From contig CAZJTF010000391.1 in the NCBI GenBank assembly GCA_964548565.1, positions 1-6,259 on the forward strand: a stretch of DNA of 6,259 nucleotides, read 5' to 3'. Origin of the DNA: CAYLLT01 sp964548565 (GTDB lineage Bacteria; Planctomycetota; Phycisphaerae; UBA1845; PWPN01). Of the stretch, positions 1 to 5,728 are shown piece after piece. The number at the start of each line of letters is the position of its first letter. Within the stretch, counting starts at the first letter, position 1. The notes beneath the pieces were generated by a model. That model did not search any database, had not been told where the DNA came from, and saw nothing but the letters and a program-made list of their open reading frames with translations. Made by a program: the position numbers and the translations under genes.

Positions 1-41
1 CTCTCACCTTAGGAGGACCCGCGTTACGCCGTTCCTTCCTG
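1..41. other. Short non-coding edge downstream of the sulfatase
   Basis: These 41 bases follow the sulfatase TAG on the minus strand. I see no hairpin with a T-run and no start codon placed behind the AGGAGGA at 11-17 on the plus strand. Nothing further can be called. Confidence 0.5.
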
Positions 42-1499
42 CTACTTCTGAGGTAGGCGCCAGGCGGGCCAGATGGGGCATTCGGATTGGATCTCCCGGA
101 GCGTCGCACGCATCCGGGCGGAGAGGGCTTCCACACGGCCGGGCTCATCCCTGGCGAGGTCGTGGCGCTCCGCGACGTCGGCGCGGAGGTTGTAGAGCTC
201 AAACTCGACGAGGTCTGCCTGCTTGAGCGTGCGGGTGGCGTCGGGAGAGACGGAGCGGATCTCCGAGGCGCGATCCAGGTGGGCGACCAGCTTCCAATCG
301 CCGTCGCGGAGAGCGACCTTCGGCGGGCTGATGGCCATCGCGTAGAGCCAGAAGAGCGGCGCGGTGCGGGCGACCCGCTTGCCGTCGAAGATCGGCAGGA
401 TGCTCGCGCCGTCGAGTGTGCGGTCGCGCGGCGGTTCGATCCCGGCGATTTCGCAGAAGGTGGGCAGCAGATCGACGCTGCCGATCGGCTCAGTGACGAC
501 CTGACCGGCGCGTGTACGCCCGGGGAAGCGAATGATCCCCGGCACGCGAATGCCGCCTTCGTAGATGTGCAGCTTCATGCCGCGCAGCGGCCCGGACGAG
601 CCGTAGCTGTGGTCGGCGGTCGGGTAGCGGTCGAGCGTCTCCGGCCCGTTATCCGACGTGAACATCACGAATGTGCGGTCCGCTTCGCCGAGTTCGTCGA
701 GGGCTGCCAGCAGCCGCCCCACCGCCAGGTCGACGTTCGTGACGTTCGCGAAGTAGGTCGCCTGCTTCTCGTTCTTCGCGTCCGGATAGCGCGCCACAAG
801 CTCGGGCGGCGACGCGACGATCTCGTGCGGCTCGTGGAAGCATACGAACGCGAAAAAAGGCATTGAGGCCGGTCGCTTTGTCCGCAGCCAGGCGATAGCC
901 TCCTCAGTCACAACCTGGCAGGAATAGCCCTCGGTTGGGCCGACGGGCTGACCATTGCGGACGAAGTTCGTGGGGTTGCGGTGGTGCGGATGGGCGTTGT
1001 TCTGCGTGCTGAACCAGTAGTCGAAGCCCTGGTCGCCGGGTTGCGGCTGCCTCGGCGTGTTGAACCGTCCGTTGCAGTGCCATTTGCCGAAGTGCCCGGT
1101 GGCGTAGCCTGCACGCTGCAGGAGCTGGGCGATCGTGATCTCGCCGCGCCCCATGTGCATCGGACTGCCGCTCGGAATCCAGTCGTACACGCCGAAACGA
1201 TTGGGATGACGCCCCGTGGGCAGGCCGGCGCGGCTGGGCGAACAAACGGGGGCGGCGGCGTAGCAGTCGGTCAGCCGAACACCCTGGGCCGCCAGGCGAT
1301 CCAGGTTCGGCGTCTGGATGGAGGGGTGGCCGAAGCATCCCAGGTCCCCGTAGCCAAGATCGTCGCAGAGGATGACGAGGAAGTTTGTCTTTCCGCCGAC
1401 AGCGGAGGCCGCCGGTTGGGGCGCGGTGGAGTCTGCCCGTGTGGATACGGCCGCGGCCAGCACGATCGAGACGACGAGCGGAAAACGCAGGACCGGCAT
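42..1499 (-). CDS. Secreted type I sulfatase (arylsulfatase family, Cys-type)
   Basis: Predicted to hydrolyse sulfate esters, probably on a sulfated glycan, in the periplasm or outside the cell. The 485-residue product has a signal peptide (about residues 1-23, Arg near the start, hydrophobic core VVSIVLAAAV). The alkaline-phosphatase-fold sulfatase domain follows. Metal ligands are the Asp pair in CDDLGYGD (46-47) and Asp283-Asn284 in SDNG. The formylglycine precursor is Cys86 in CSPSR. Other active-site residues are Lys139/His141 in GKWH, His222 and His225 in HEPH, and Lys309 in RGMK. Length is normal for the family. The ATG at 1499 is preferred over the in-frame ATG at 1526 because GGAGG lies 4 bases before it and the signal peptide starts there. 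It is the last gene of the exporter operon, 33 bases after the exporter stop. The residue before TGR in the maturation motif is Pro where Leu is usual. No maturation enzyme (FGE) gene is in the window. Substrate unknown. Confidence 0.95.
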   Translation of the reverse strand: MPVLRFPLVVSIVLAAAVSTRADSTAPQPAASAVGGKTNFLVILCDDLGYGDLGCFGHPSIQTPNLDRLAAQGVRLTDCYAAAPVCSPSRAGLPTGRHPNRFGVYDWIPSGSPMHMGRGEITIAQLLQRAGYATGHFGKWHCNGRFNTPRQPQPGDQGFDYWFSTQNNAHPHHRNPTNFVRNGQPVGPTEGYSCQVVTEEAIAWLRTKRPASMPFFAFVCFHEPHEIVASPPELVARYPDAKNEKQATYFANVTNVDLAVGRLLAALDELGEADRTFVMFTSDNGPETLDRYPTADHSYGSSGPLRGMKLHIYEGGIRVPGIIRFPGRTRAGQVVTEPIGSVDLLPTFCEIAGIEPPRDRTLDGASILPIFDGKRVARTAPLFWLYAMAISPPKVALRDGDWKLVAHLDRASEIRSVSPDATRTLKQADLVEFELYNLRADVAERHDLARDEPGRVEALSARMRATLREIQSECPIWPAWRLPQK

Positions 1500-1503
1500 G
1501 GCG

Positions 1504-1511
1504 CCTCCCCC
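1504..1511 (-). promoter_or_regulatory. Ribosome binding site of the sulfatase gene
   Basis: On the minus strand this reads GGGGGAGG, with its GGAGG core 4 bases upstream of the ATG at 1499. It lies downstream of the alternative ATG at 1526, so it supports the shorter protein that begins MPVLRF. Confidence 0.7.
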
Positions 1512-1532
1512 GGCCGGCCCCCGCATCGCGCA

Positions 1533-2333
1533 TCAGCGCGTGATGGTCACCGGCGGAATACTCTGCTGATTGCTGACCACTCTCACGCGCTGCGTGTTGG
1601 TGTAGGTAGTGAAGTTCCAGAGCATCGAGCGCGGCATGACGGCGTTGATGTACTGCTCCACGAACTGGTCGACCTTGGTGATAACTGTCTCGGGCACGTG
1701 TACAACGTCGGCCGGGGCGAGTCGCACGTCGGCTTCCGCACCCGCGAGAATTCGCGAGACGTCCGCCTTGAGCACGTATGTCGCATCGCCGGGCACATTG
1801 CGGATGACGATGACACTGTCGCTGCGTCCCTGCATGAGGATGCCGCCGGCCTCAAAGATCGCCTGCGAGAGCGTCTGATTCGCCTGCAGCGGGATCGAGC
1901 CGGGATCACGCACCTGGCCGCCGAGGTAGACGCGCCGGCCTGCCTCCTCGACCACGATCACCGCGACGTTTGGCTTGACGAATGCGGTCGCGTAACGATT
2001 GTTCAGATCCTCCGTAAGCTCCGAGGGAGACCGGCCCGCGGCCTGCACGTCGCCCACATAGGGCAGCGAGATGAACCCGTCGGAGCGGACGCGCACTTCC
2101 TGGTCGAGCGTCGCTTCCGTCGGATAGCGGATCATGAGGCGATCGCCGGGATAGAGCGTGTACCTGGGCGTGACGGCGGGATCAAAGGGCGAGCCGGTGA
2201 GTGTGCTGACCGGCTGCGTCGTCGCGATTTCGATGCGGTAGACCGGCTTTTGGCAACCTGCCGCCAGAATGATGGGCAGGAGAAGGCACGCACCACAGCC
2301 GACAGGAAGTGGTTTCCCGATGGAGTTCCGCAC
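1533..2333 (-). CDS. Polysaccharide export outer-membrane lipoprotein (Wza/Poly_export-SLBB family)
   Basis: Predicted outer-membrane component for exporting capsule or exopolysaccharide. The 266-residue product begins with a lipoprotein signal ending in the lipobox LAAGC (lipidated Cys27). A Poly_export (SBB) domain spans about 57-129: it opens with RYTLYPGDRLMIRY and contains VRSDGFISLPYVGDV and FVKPNVAVIV. An SLBB domain spans about 133-180 (VYLGGQVRDPGSIPL, then LSQAIFEAGG), followed by DVVHVPE near 209-215. The last 50 residues begin with VDQFVEQYIN, plausibly the membrane helix. It is shorter than E. coli Wza (about 380 residues) and has one clear SLBB domain, as in compact exporters. 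The start is GTG at 2333, with GGGAGG 5 bases upstream. It lies 22 bases after the small exported gene and 33 bases before the sulfatase. No chain-length tyrosine kinase, flippase or glycosyltransferase gene is visible here, so the exported polymer cannot be named. Confidence 0.93.
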   Translation of the reverse strand: MRNSIGKPLPVGCGACLLLPIILAAGCQKPVYRIEIATTQPVSTLTGSPFDPAVTPRYTLYPGDRLMIRYPTEATLDQEVRVRSDGFISLPYVGDVQAAGRSPSELTEDLNNRYATAFVKPNVAVIVVEEAGRRVYLGGQVRDPGSIPLQANQTLSQAIFEAGGILMQGRSDSVIVIRNVPGDATYVLKADVSRILAGAEADVRLAPADVVHVPETVITKVDQFVEQYINAVMPRSMLWNFTTYTNTQRVRVVSNQQSIPPVTITR

Positions 2334-2338
2334 GCTGA

Positions 2339-2344
2339 CCTCCC
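2339..2344 (-). promoter_or_regulatory. Ribosome binding site setting the GTG start of the exporter
   Basis: On the minus strand this is GGGAGG, 5 bases upstream of GTG at 2333. It lies inside the 22-base gap after the stop codon of the preceding small gene. It supports GTG initiation just before a positively charged lipoprotein signal. Confidence 0.7.
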
Positions 2345-2355
2345 GCTGCTCTGGA

Positions 2356-2514
2356 TCAGACCGCCGGGAAGACCGTATTCATGACATCGCTCAGCAGGGC
2401 CGAGAGAATGGCCGACCCGCTGCTGGCTGCGAGGTAGCTGAAATAGTTGTCAGGGAAACACGGTCCGGAGAATGCGAGCAGCCCCATTGTCGCGGCGAGC
2501 AATGCACGCTTCAT
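2356..2514 (-). CDS. Small exported protein of unknown function, 52 residues
   Basis: I do not recognise a named family. The product starts MKRALLAATMGLLAFSG, a compact signal peptide with Lys-Arg followed by a hydrophobic core. Then comes PCFPDNYFSYLAASS and a hydrophobic/small-residue tail ending LLSDVMNTVFPAV, which could form an amphipathic or membrane helix. The single Cys19 is not in a standard lipobox, since Pro precedes it, so lipidation is doubtful. The reading is supported by AGGGGTGA 4 bases before the ATG, by GC-rich third positions matching the neighbours, and by position: its stop lies 22 bases before the exporter GTG in the same direction. By context it may be an accessory to the exporter or a small envelope protein; this is inference. 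Alternatively it could be a leader peptide whose translation tunes exporter expression, though the export signal argues for a functional product. Confidence 0.7.
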   Translation of the reverse strand: MKRALLAATMGLLAFSGPCFPDNYFSYLAASSGSAILSALLSDVMNTVFPAV

Positions 2515-2518
2515 GCGC

Positions 2519-2526
2519 TCACCCCT
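2519..2526 (-). promoter_or_regulatory. Ribosome binding site of the 52-residue protein
   Basis: On the minus strand this reads AGGGGTGA, close to the anti-16S complement AGGAGGTGA and 4 bases before the ATG at 2514. It is a main argument that the small frame is translated. Confidence 0.6.
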
Positions 2527-2554
2527 GAAAAAGTGATCGGCACCGGGCAGCCGG

Positions 2555-2574
2555 CGTCCGCGCGCCTGCGGACG
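2555..2574 (-). other. Inverted repeat (7-bp stem, 6-base loop) in the leader of the export operon
   Basis: CGTCCGC and GCGGACG are perfectly complementary around a 6-base loop. It sits in the 122-base gap between the barrel lipoprotein stop and the small gene start. No T-run follows on the minus strand, so it is not a standard intrinsic terminator. It could be a leader hairpin or chance in GC-rich DNA. Confidence 0.35.
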
Positions 2575-2611
2575 GAACCGGCACCGCGGCCCCGATGGAA
2601 AGCCCGCGCCA

Positions 2612-2640
2612 GTACTAATCGAGGCTCATCCGTGTGTCAA
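2612..2640 (-). promoter_or_regulatory. Candidate sigma-70-type promoter for the small protein-exporter-sulfatase operon
   Basis: A perfect TTGACA (2635-2640, minus strand) overlaps the TGA stop of the upstream lipoprotein gene. It is followed after 17 bases by TAGTAC (2612-2617), which matches TATAAT at only three positions. Transcription would start near 2605 and leave a leader of about 90 bases. The -35 box and spacing are good; the -10 box is poor. Confidence 0.4.
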
Positions 2641-3950
2641 CGGAAAGCGTCTGAAATGCTGGAGGCGCGTAGGTGCCACGCCTGCCAGGCGGCCCACGAT
2701 GCGGTGTCTCCAGCGGGCGAAGTCGCGCGCAGGAGACCCATGGAGCCAAAGTAGGCGGCCGCTGAGGCGCCGTACACACGCGAGAGGTCGGTGTCATAGA
2801 GATAGGTCCAGGACGCCACGGATGTGGATGTTGGCGCGATGGCGAAGAAACGTTCGATGAATGCAACCTGCTCGCCCTCGCCGCCGGCACCGAAGAGGGC
2901 AGACGGAGCGGCTGGGTGGCCGAGTTCGGCAAACACGATCGGCCGGTTGGGGCCGAAGTGCGCTGCAATGGACGCGTAGTAGTCGTCCGGCAGCGCGGCG
3001 GCCGTGAATCCGATGCTGTCGCCCGCGCCGGGCAGCGACGGGTACGAGCTGAAACCCAGCACGTCGCTTTCCACTGCGAAAGGCCGGATCATCTCCCACA
3101 GGTCCAGACGGACAACATTTTCGTACTGGAAATAAACGAACACTGTTGTTCCGGGATGGGCGACTTTGATCGAGCGGCGGGCTTCTGCCACGGCCGCGAG
3201 GAGGGCGTTTCGTTCGGTGGGGGACGCCGCAGCCACGTAGGTATCGATCTCGACACCGATCGCCAGGTACTCGGGCCGAAAGAAGTCGGCGATCCATACG
3301 CACTCGCTCACGTACGCAGCGGCCAGGGCGGGGTCGGCAAACGACGTCTGAGCCACGCCGTCGGCAAGGTTGAGACGACTCGTGTCGGCCGGGTTTGTGA
3401 AACTGAGCCAGACCGCCTTGCGCAGGCCGTACACGTCAAAAATGCTGCGTCCGTTGGCGAATGCTGGATCCACCAGCCAACCGTATGCGCGCGTGTACGT
3501 CGGGCAATCGTCCAATCCACGCAGCTTGTCCCAGGCAATCGGCACCTGCATCACACCGATGGACGCGAGCCGGGCCGATCGCTCAAACACGTCGTAAAAA
3601 CCAGCCGAATCGTACGTGCGGGGACTCAGTCCAACTGCCAGAACAAGATTCGTCAGCGCGGGGGGTGGAGGTCCGGCGTCAACAGGCGGATTCGCGGGCT
3701 CGGCGACAGCAGAGTCCGGGAGGATCTCGGCGTCTTCCCCCATGCCAGTGTCCGTCGTCTCCGCGGGCGTGACCTCGGATGGCGAAACAGGTCCGGGATG
3801 GTAACCGCCGACCAGTTCCTCCCCTCCTGGCGCGGCTTCGGGCGCGGCGCAGGACTGGCCGAGGCACCCGGCCAGGACGGCTGATACGATCAGCGCGCAG
3901 ACAGGGCGGCTGCAGAGCAAATCTCGATGCGGAATGGCGGCACGGATCAT
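2637..3950 (-). CDS. Lipoprotein with a glycosidase-like (clan GH-A type) TIM barrel
   Basis: A 437-residue envelope lipoprotein, predicted to bind or hydrolyse a glycan; the specific family is not identified. The signal ends in the lipobox LAGC (lipidated Cys29). An acidic Pro/Ala/Glu-rich linker follows (about 32-98), typical of a tether. From about residue 100 the protein looks like a (beta/alpha)8 barrel. YLAIGVEIDTY (Glu234) sits where the acid/base strand is expected. PIVFAELGHP (Glu342) fits the nucleophile strand, and SWTYLYD (Trp381) fits the last strand. The C-terminal YFGSMGLL and a Trp-rich helix also fit GH-A enzymes. The usual Asn before the acid/base Glu is Val here. The ATG at 3950 is chosen over the GTG at 3977 because it directly starts the signal peptide and has AGGC 7 bases before it, whereas the GTG abuts a GGGGA with no spacing. 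The ribosome site is weak either way. It is first in the minus-strand block, but the 122-base gap after it suggests separate transcription from the exporter genes. Confidence 0.85.
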   Translation of the reverse strand: MIRAAIPHRDLLCSRPVCALIVSAVLAGCLGQSCAAPEAAPGGEELVGGYHPGPVSPSEVTPAETTDTGMGEDAEILPDSAVAEPANPPVDAGPPPPALTNLVLAVGLSPRTYDSAGFYDVFERSARLASIGVMQVPIAWDKLRGLDDCPTYTRAYGWLVDPAFANGRSIFDVYGLRKAVWLSFTNPADTSRLNLADGVAQTSFADPALAAAYVSECVWIADFFRPEYLAIGVEIDTYVAAASPTERNALLAAVAEARRSIKVAHPGTTVFVYFQYENVVRLDLWEMIRPFAVESDVLGFSSYPSLPGAGDSIGFTAAALPDDYYASIAAHFGPNRPIVFAELGHPAAPSALFGAGGEGEQVAFIERFFAIAPTSTSVASWTYLYDTDLSRVYGASAAAYFGSMGLLRATSPAGDTASWAAWQAWHLRASSISDAFR

Positions 3951-4114
3951 ACGGCTGCCTGAACGAGCGCGAGGCACTCCCCGGGCGAGTCGGGGCGACT
4001 GCCTCCAGCCTCCTGACTGAACCCTACGATACGCAAGGGCCGTGAGAGCCGTCGGAGTGCCGCAATTCGGGCCGACGGGGTGCGGCAGACGAGTGTTCCG
4101 CTATACTCGGACGC
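3951..4114. other. Divergent intergenic region (164 bases)
   Basis: This lies between the outward-facing starts of the barrel lipoprotein (minus) and the phosphodiesterase (plus). Apart from the TATACT box near 4102, I see only a short inverted repeat AGTCG/CGACT (3988-4000, 3-base loop). For the minus strand the best -10 is TATCGT, without a matching -35, so no promoter is called for the lipoprotein. Confidence 0.6.
4102..4107 (+). promoter_or_regulatory. Candidate -10 box placing the transcription start at or next to the ATG (possible leaderless mRNA)
   Basis: TATACT matches TATAAT at five of six positions and ends 7 bases before the ATG at 4115, the usual -10 to +1 distance. No convincing -35 is seen at 16-18 bases upstream (GGTGCG at 17). 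No Shine-Dalgarno sequence precedes the ATG, which fits leaderless initiation. Confidence 0.4.
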
Positions 4115-4861
4115 ATGGTCGGAATCCCCAGCACATGGATGGCGGGCGTCCACGTGATCGCCCACCGCACGCTTGCACGCTCGGCCCCCGAAAACACGCT
4201 GGCCGGACTGCGGCTCTGCATCGAGCGGGGCTTGACGTGGGCCGAGGCGGACGTGCGGCGGTCAGCCGATGGCGATCACGTGCTCATCCACGATGCCACG
4301 CTCGATCGGACGACGAACGGGCGGGGCCCGGTGGCGGCGCGCACGTATCCCGAGCTCCGGGAGCTCGACGCCGGAGGTGGCGAGCGGATCCCCACGCTGC
4401 GGGAGGCGTTCGAGCTCGCCCACGGGCGTCTGAACCTGTATCTCGACTGCCGCGATGTCTACGCACTCGATCTCGTCTCGGAGATTCACGAGAGCGGGAT
4501 GGGCGACCAGGTCCTGGTGTTCGCCGACGAGACGCTCACAGAACAGATCCGCGCGACCCGCGGCGGTGACAGGATCGCCATCGTGCGGTTTTTCGGACCC
4601 GAAGCACCGCCAGATCTGCCCAACGGGACGGGACCCACCGCGGTCGAGGCCCCGATCGATCGCATGGATGAATCATGGGTGGCCCGGGCACGCGCGGCCG
4701 GGCGCCCGGTGAACTGCCTGACGCTCCGCGAGCTCGATACGGCGGAGAACTGGCGCCGGGCGGCGGACCTCGGCGCGACCTGGATCATGACCGATTTTCC
4801 GGGGGAATGCGTGGAGACTCTGGGAGACCGCGCCCGGCGGACGCGGCCGGGGTCCCCATGA
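4115..4861 (+). CDS. Glycerophosphodiester phosphodiesterase family protein
   Basis: Predicted to hydrolyse glycerophosphodiesters (phospholipid deacylation products) to glycerol 3-phosphate and an alcohol. The 248-residue product lacks a signal peptide, so it is probably cytoplasmic. GDPD-family motifs are present in order: AHR (His17-Arg18), PENT (Glu26-Asn27), EADVRRSADG (Glu44, Asp46), the catalytic HDATLDRTTNG (His59-Asp60) and RIPTLREAF. The strand that usually carries a Glu metal ligand reads LYLDCRD (Asp111), and the barrel ends with GATWIMTDFP. Length is normal for a single-domain GDPD. The ATG at 4115 is used; ATG 4139 would also keep the whole domain, and neither has a clear ribosome site. 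Its TGA overlaps the next gene's ATG (ATGA at 4858-4861), indicating translational coupling to a second hydrolase. Substrate specificity, including whether it acts on glycerol lipids at all, cannot be read from the sequence. Confidence 0.93.
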   Translation: MVGIPSTWMAGVHVIAHRTLARSAPENTLAGLRLCIERGLTWAEADVRRSADGDHVLIHDATLDRTTNGRGPVAARTYPELRELDAGGGERIPTLREAFELAHGRLNLYLDCRDVYALDLVSEIHESGMGDQVLVFADETLTEQIRATRGGDRIAIVRFFGPEAPPDLPNGTGPTAVEAPIDRMDESWVARARAAGRPVNCLTLRELDTAENWRRAADLGATWIMTDFPGECVETLGDRARRTRPGSP

Positions 4862-5640
4862 CCGACCCGAGGGGCACACCGGACCCACTCACGAGGCGGC
4901 TGCGCCTGTTCACGTACAACGCCTACGAATCCCGCCCGGGCATCGAGCCCCTGCGCCGCATCTTGGCGGAGCTGGATCCCGACATCATCTGCCTCCAGGA
5001 GATGGTTCTTGGTAGCACCCGCACCACCGAGTTCGACCAGCCTGCCTGGCTTGCCGAGCGCCTGGGGCGCTCGCACGTGACCATGCGGACGTGCCATGGA
5101 TACTACCGGAACGTCGGCACGGCGGTGCTCACGCGCGAGCCATTCGAGCTGAACGAGGTCTTTCGCGACCCGCGTGGGCTGCCGTATGCGATCACGGGCC
5201 ATGCGCGGGTCGGGGGCGGCCGCATCGCGCTGGCGGCCTGTCACCTGGAGCGGGTGCCGCGCCCCCTCCCGTTCGGGATCCTGGTTTCGTGGTTCGATCG
5301 GACCGCGCAGCTTCGACGAATCTGCCGCTGGATCGAGCGAACGGGCAGCCCGGGGTTGATCGCAGGTGATTTCAACGCCCTGCCATACAGCCCGGATTAT
5401 CTGACCATCGCCCGCAGGATGTCGGACTGCTCCAGGGTCGCCCCGGCCAACCATCGGGCGACGCGACCGACATGGGGCCTGCCGATGCAGGTCGATTACG
5501 CCTTTGCCACGAGGCATTTCCGCGTCTCGCGATGGGAAACGCTCGATTACGGCGCGTCGGATCACCGGCCGGCGTTTGTCGACCTCGCGTTGTCCACTGG
5601 AGCAGGCGAGGCCACGGCTGGCGCCGCCCCGCCCGGATGA
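4858..5640 (+). CDS. Endonuclease/exonuclease/phosphatase (EEP) family hydrolase
   Basis: A 260-residue, metal-dependent phosphodiesterase-fold protein. All EEP active-site blocks are visible: FTYNAY (Asn21), CLQEM (Glu48), GTAVLTREPF, ACHLE (His129), GDFNALP (Asp171, Asn173), QVDYAFAT (Asp213) and SDHRPAF (Asp235-His236). It should therefore be catalytically competent. The family includes DNA-repair nucleases, sphingomyelinases, inositol phosphatases and deadenylases, and the sequence does not separate them. There is no signal peptide, so it is probably cytoplasmic. The start at 4858 is set by the ATGA overlap with the upstream GDPD gene and lies just before the first core strand; the frame is open further upstream but only by overlapping GDPD codons. 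Pairing with GDPD suggests a phospholipid headgroup or other phosphodiester substrate rather than DNA; this is inference. The last 15 residues are Gly/Ala-rich and probably disordered. Confidence 0.92.
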   Translation: MTDPRGTPDPLTRRLRLFTYNAYESRPGIEPLRRILAELDPDIICLQEMVLGSTRTTEFDQPAWLAERLGRSHVTMRTCHGYYRNVGTAVLTREPFELNEVFRDPRGLPYAITGHARVGGGRIALAACHLERVPRPLPFGILVSWFDRTAQLRRICRWIERTGSPGLIAGDFNALPYSPDYLTIARRMSDCSRVAPANHRATRPTWGLPMQVDYAFATRHFRVSRWETLDYGASDHRPAFVDLALSTGAGEATAGAAPPG

Positions 5641-5644
5641 TCCA

Positions 5645-5673
5645 CTGCCCCGCCACCTGCCGCCGCATATAAT
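5645..5673 (+). promoter_or_regulatory. Candidate promoter of the truncated lipoprotein gene
   Basis: A perfect TATAAT (5668-5673) lies in the 88-base gap after the EEP gene, in otherwise very GC-rich DNA. The hexamer 17 bases upstream is CTGCCC (5645-5650), a weak -35. Transcription would start near 5680, about 50 bases before the ATG at 5729. The gap shows no terminator hairpin with a T-run. Confidence 0.45.
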
Positions 5674-5728
5674 GAGACCGCCGGGCGGAATCCGATTGAG
5701 AGAAAACGCGGCCTGACGGGGATGGTGA

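Noticed and set aside
42..56. Imperfect inverted repeat at the sulfatase stop codon as a terminator
   Set aside because: The stem is only 4-5 pairs including a wobble, and no T-run follows on the minus strand.
87..866. Plus-strand frame of 259 codons opposite the sulfatase
   Set aside because: The sulfatase frame on the minus strand has every active-site residue; this is its shadow.
1500..1526. Sulfatase start at ATG 1526
   Set aside because: It would add a Gly/Pro-rich stretch ahead of the signal peptide, and the strong GGGGGAGG would fall inside the coding region rather than before it.
981..2384. Long plus-strand frame of 467 codons
   Set aside because: It lies antisense to parts of the sulfatase, exporter and small gene. 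Its translation is Arg/His/Asp-rich without any motif or export signal, while the opposite strand has complete family motifs. It is a GC-rich shadow frame.
2916..3884. Plus-strand frame of 322 codons
   Set aside because: It is antisense to the barrel lipoprotein, whose lipobox, linker and barrel strands are coherent. The plus-strand product is of low-information composition.
3951..3977. Barrel lipoprotein start at GTG 3977
   Set aside because: The only Shine-Dalgarno-like bases (GGGGA) touch the GTG without spacing. The ATG at 3950 begins a normal lipoprotein signal.
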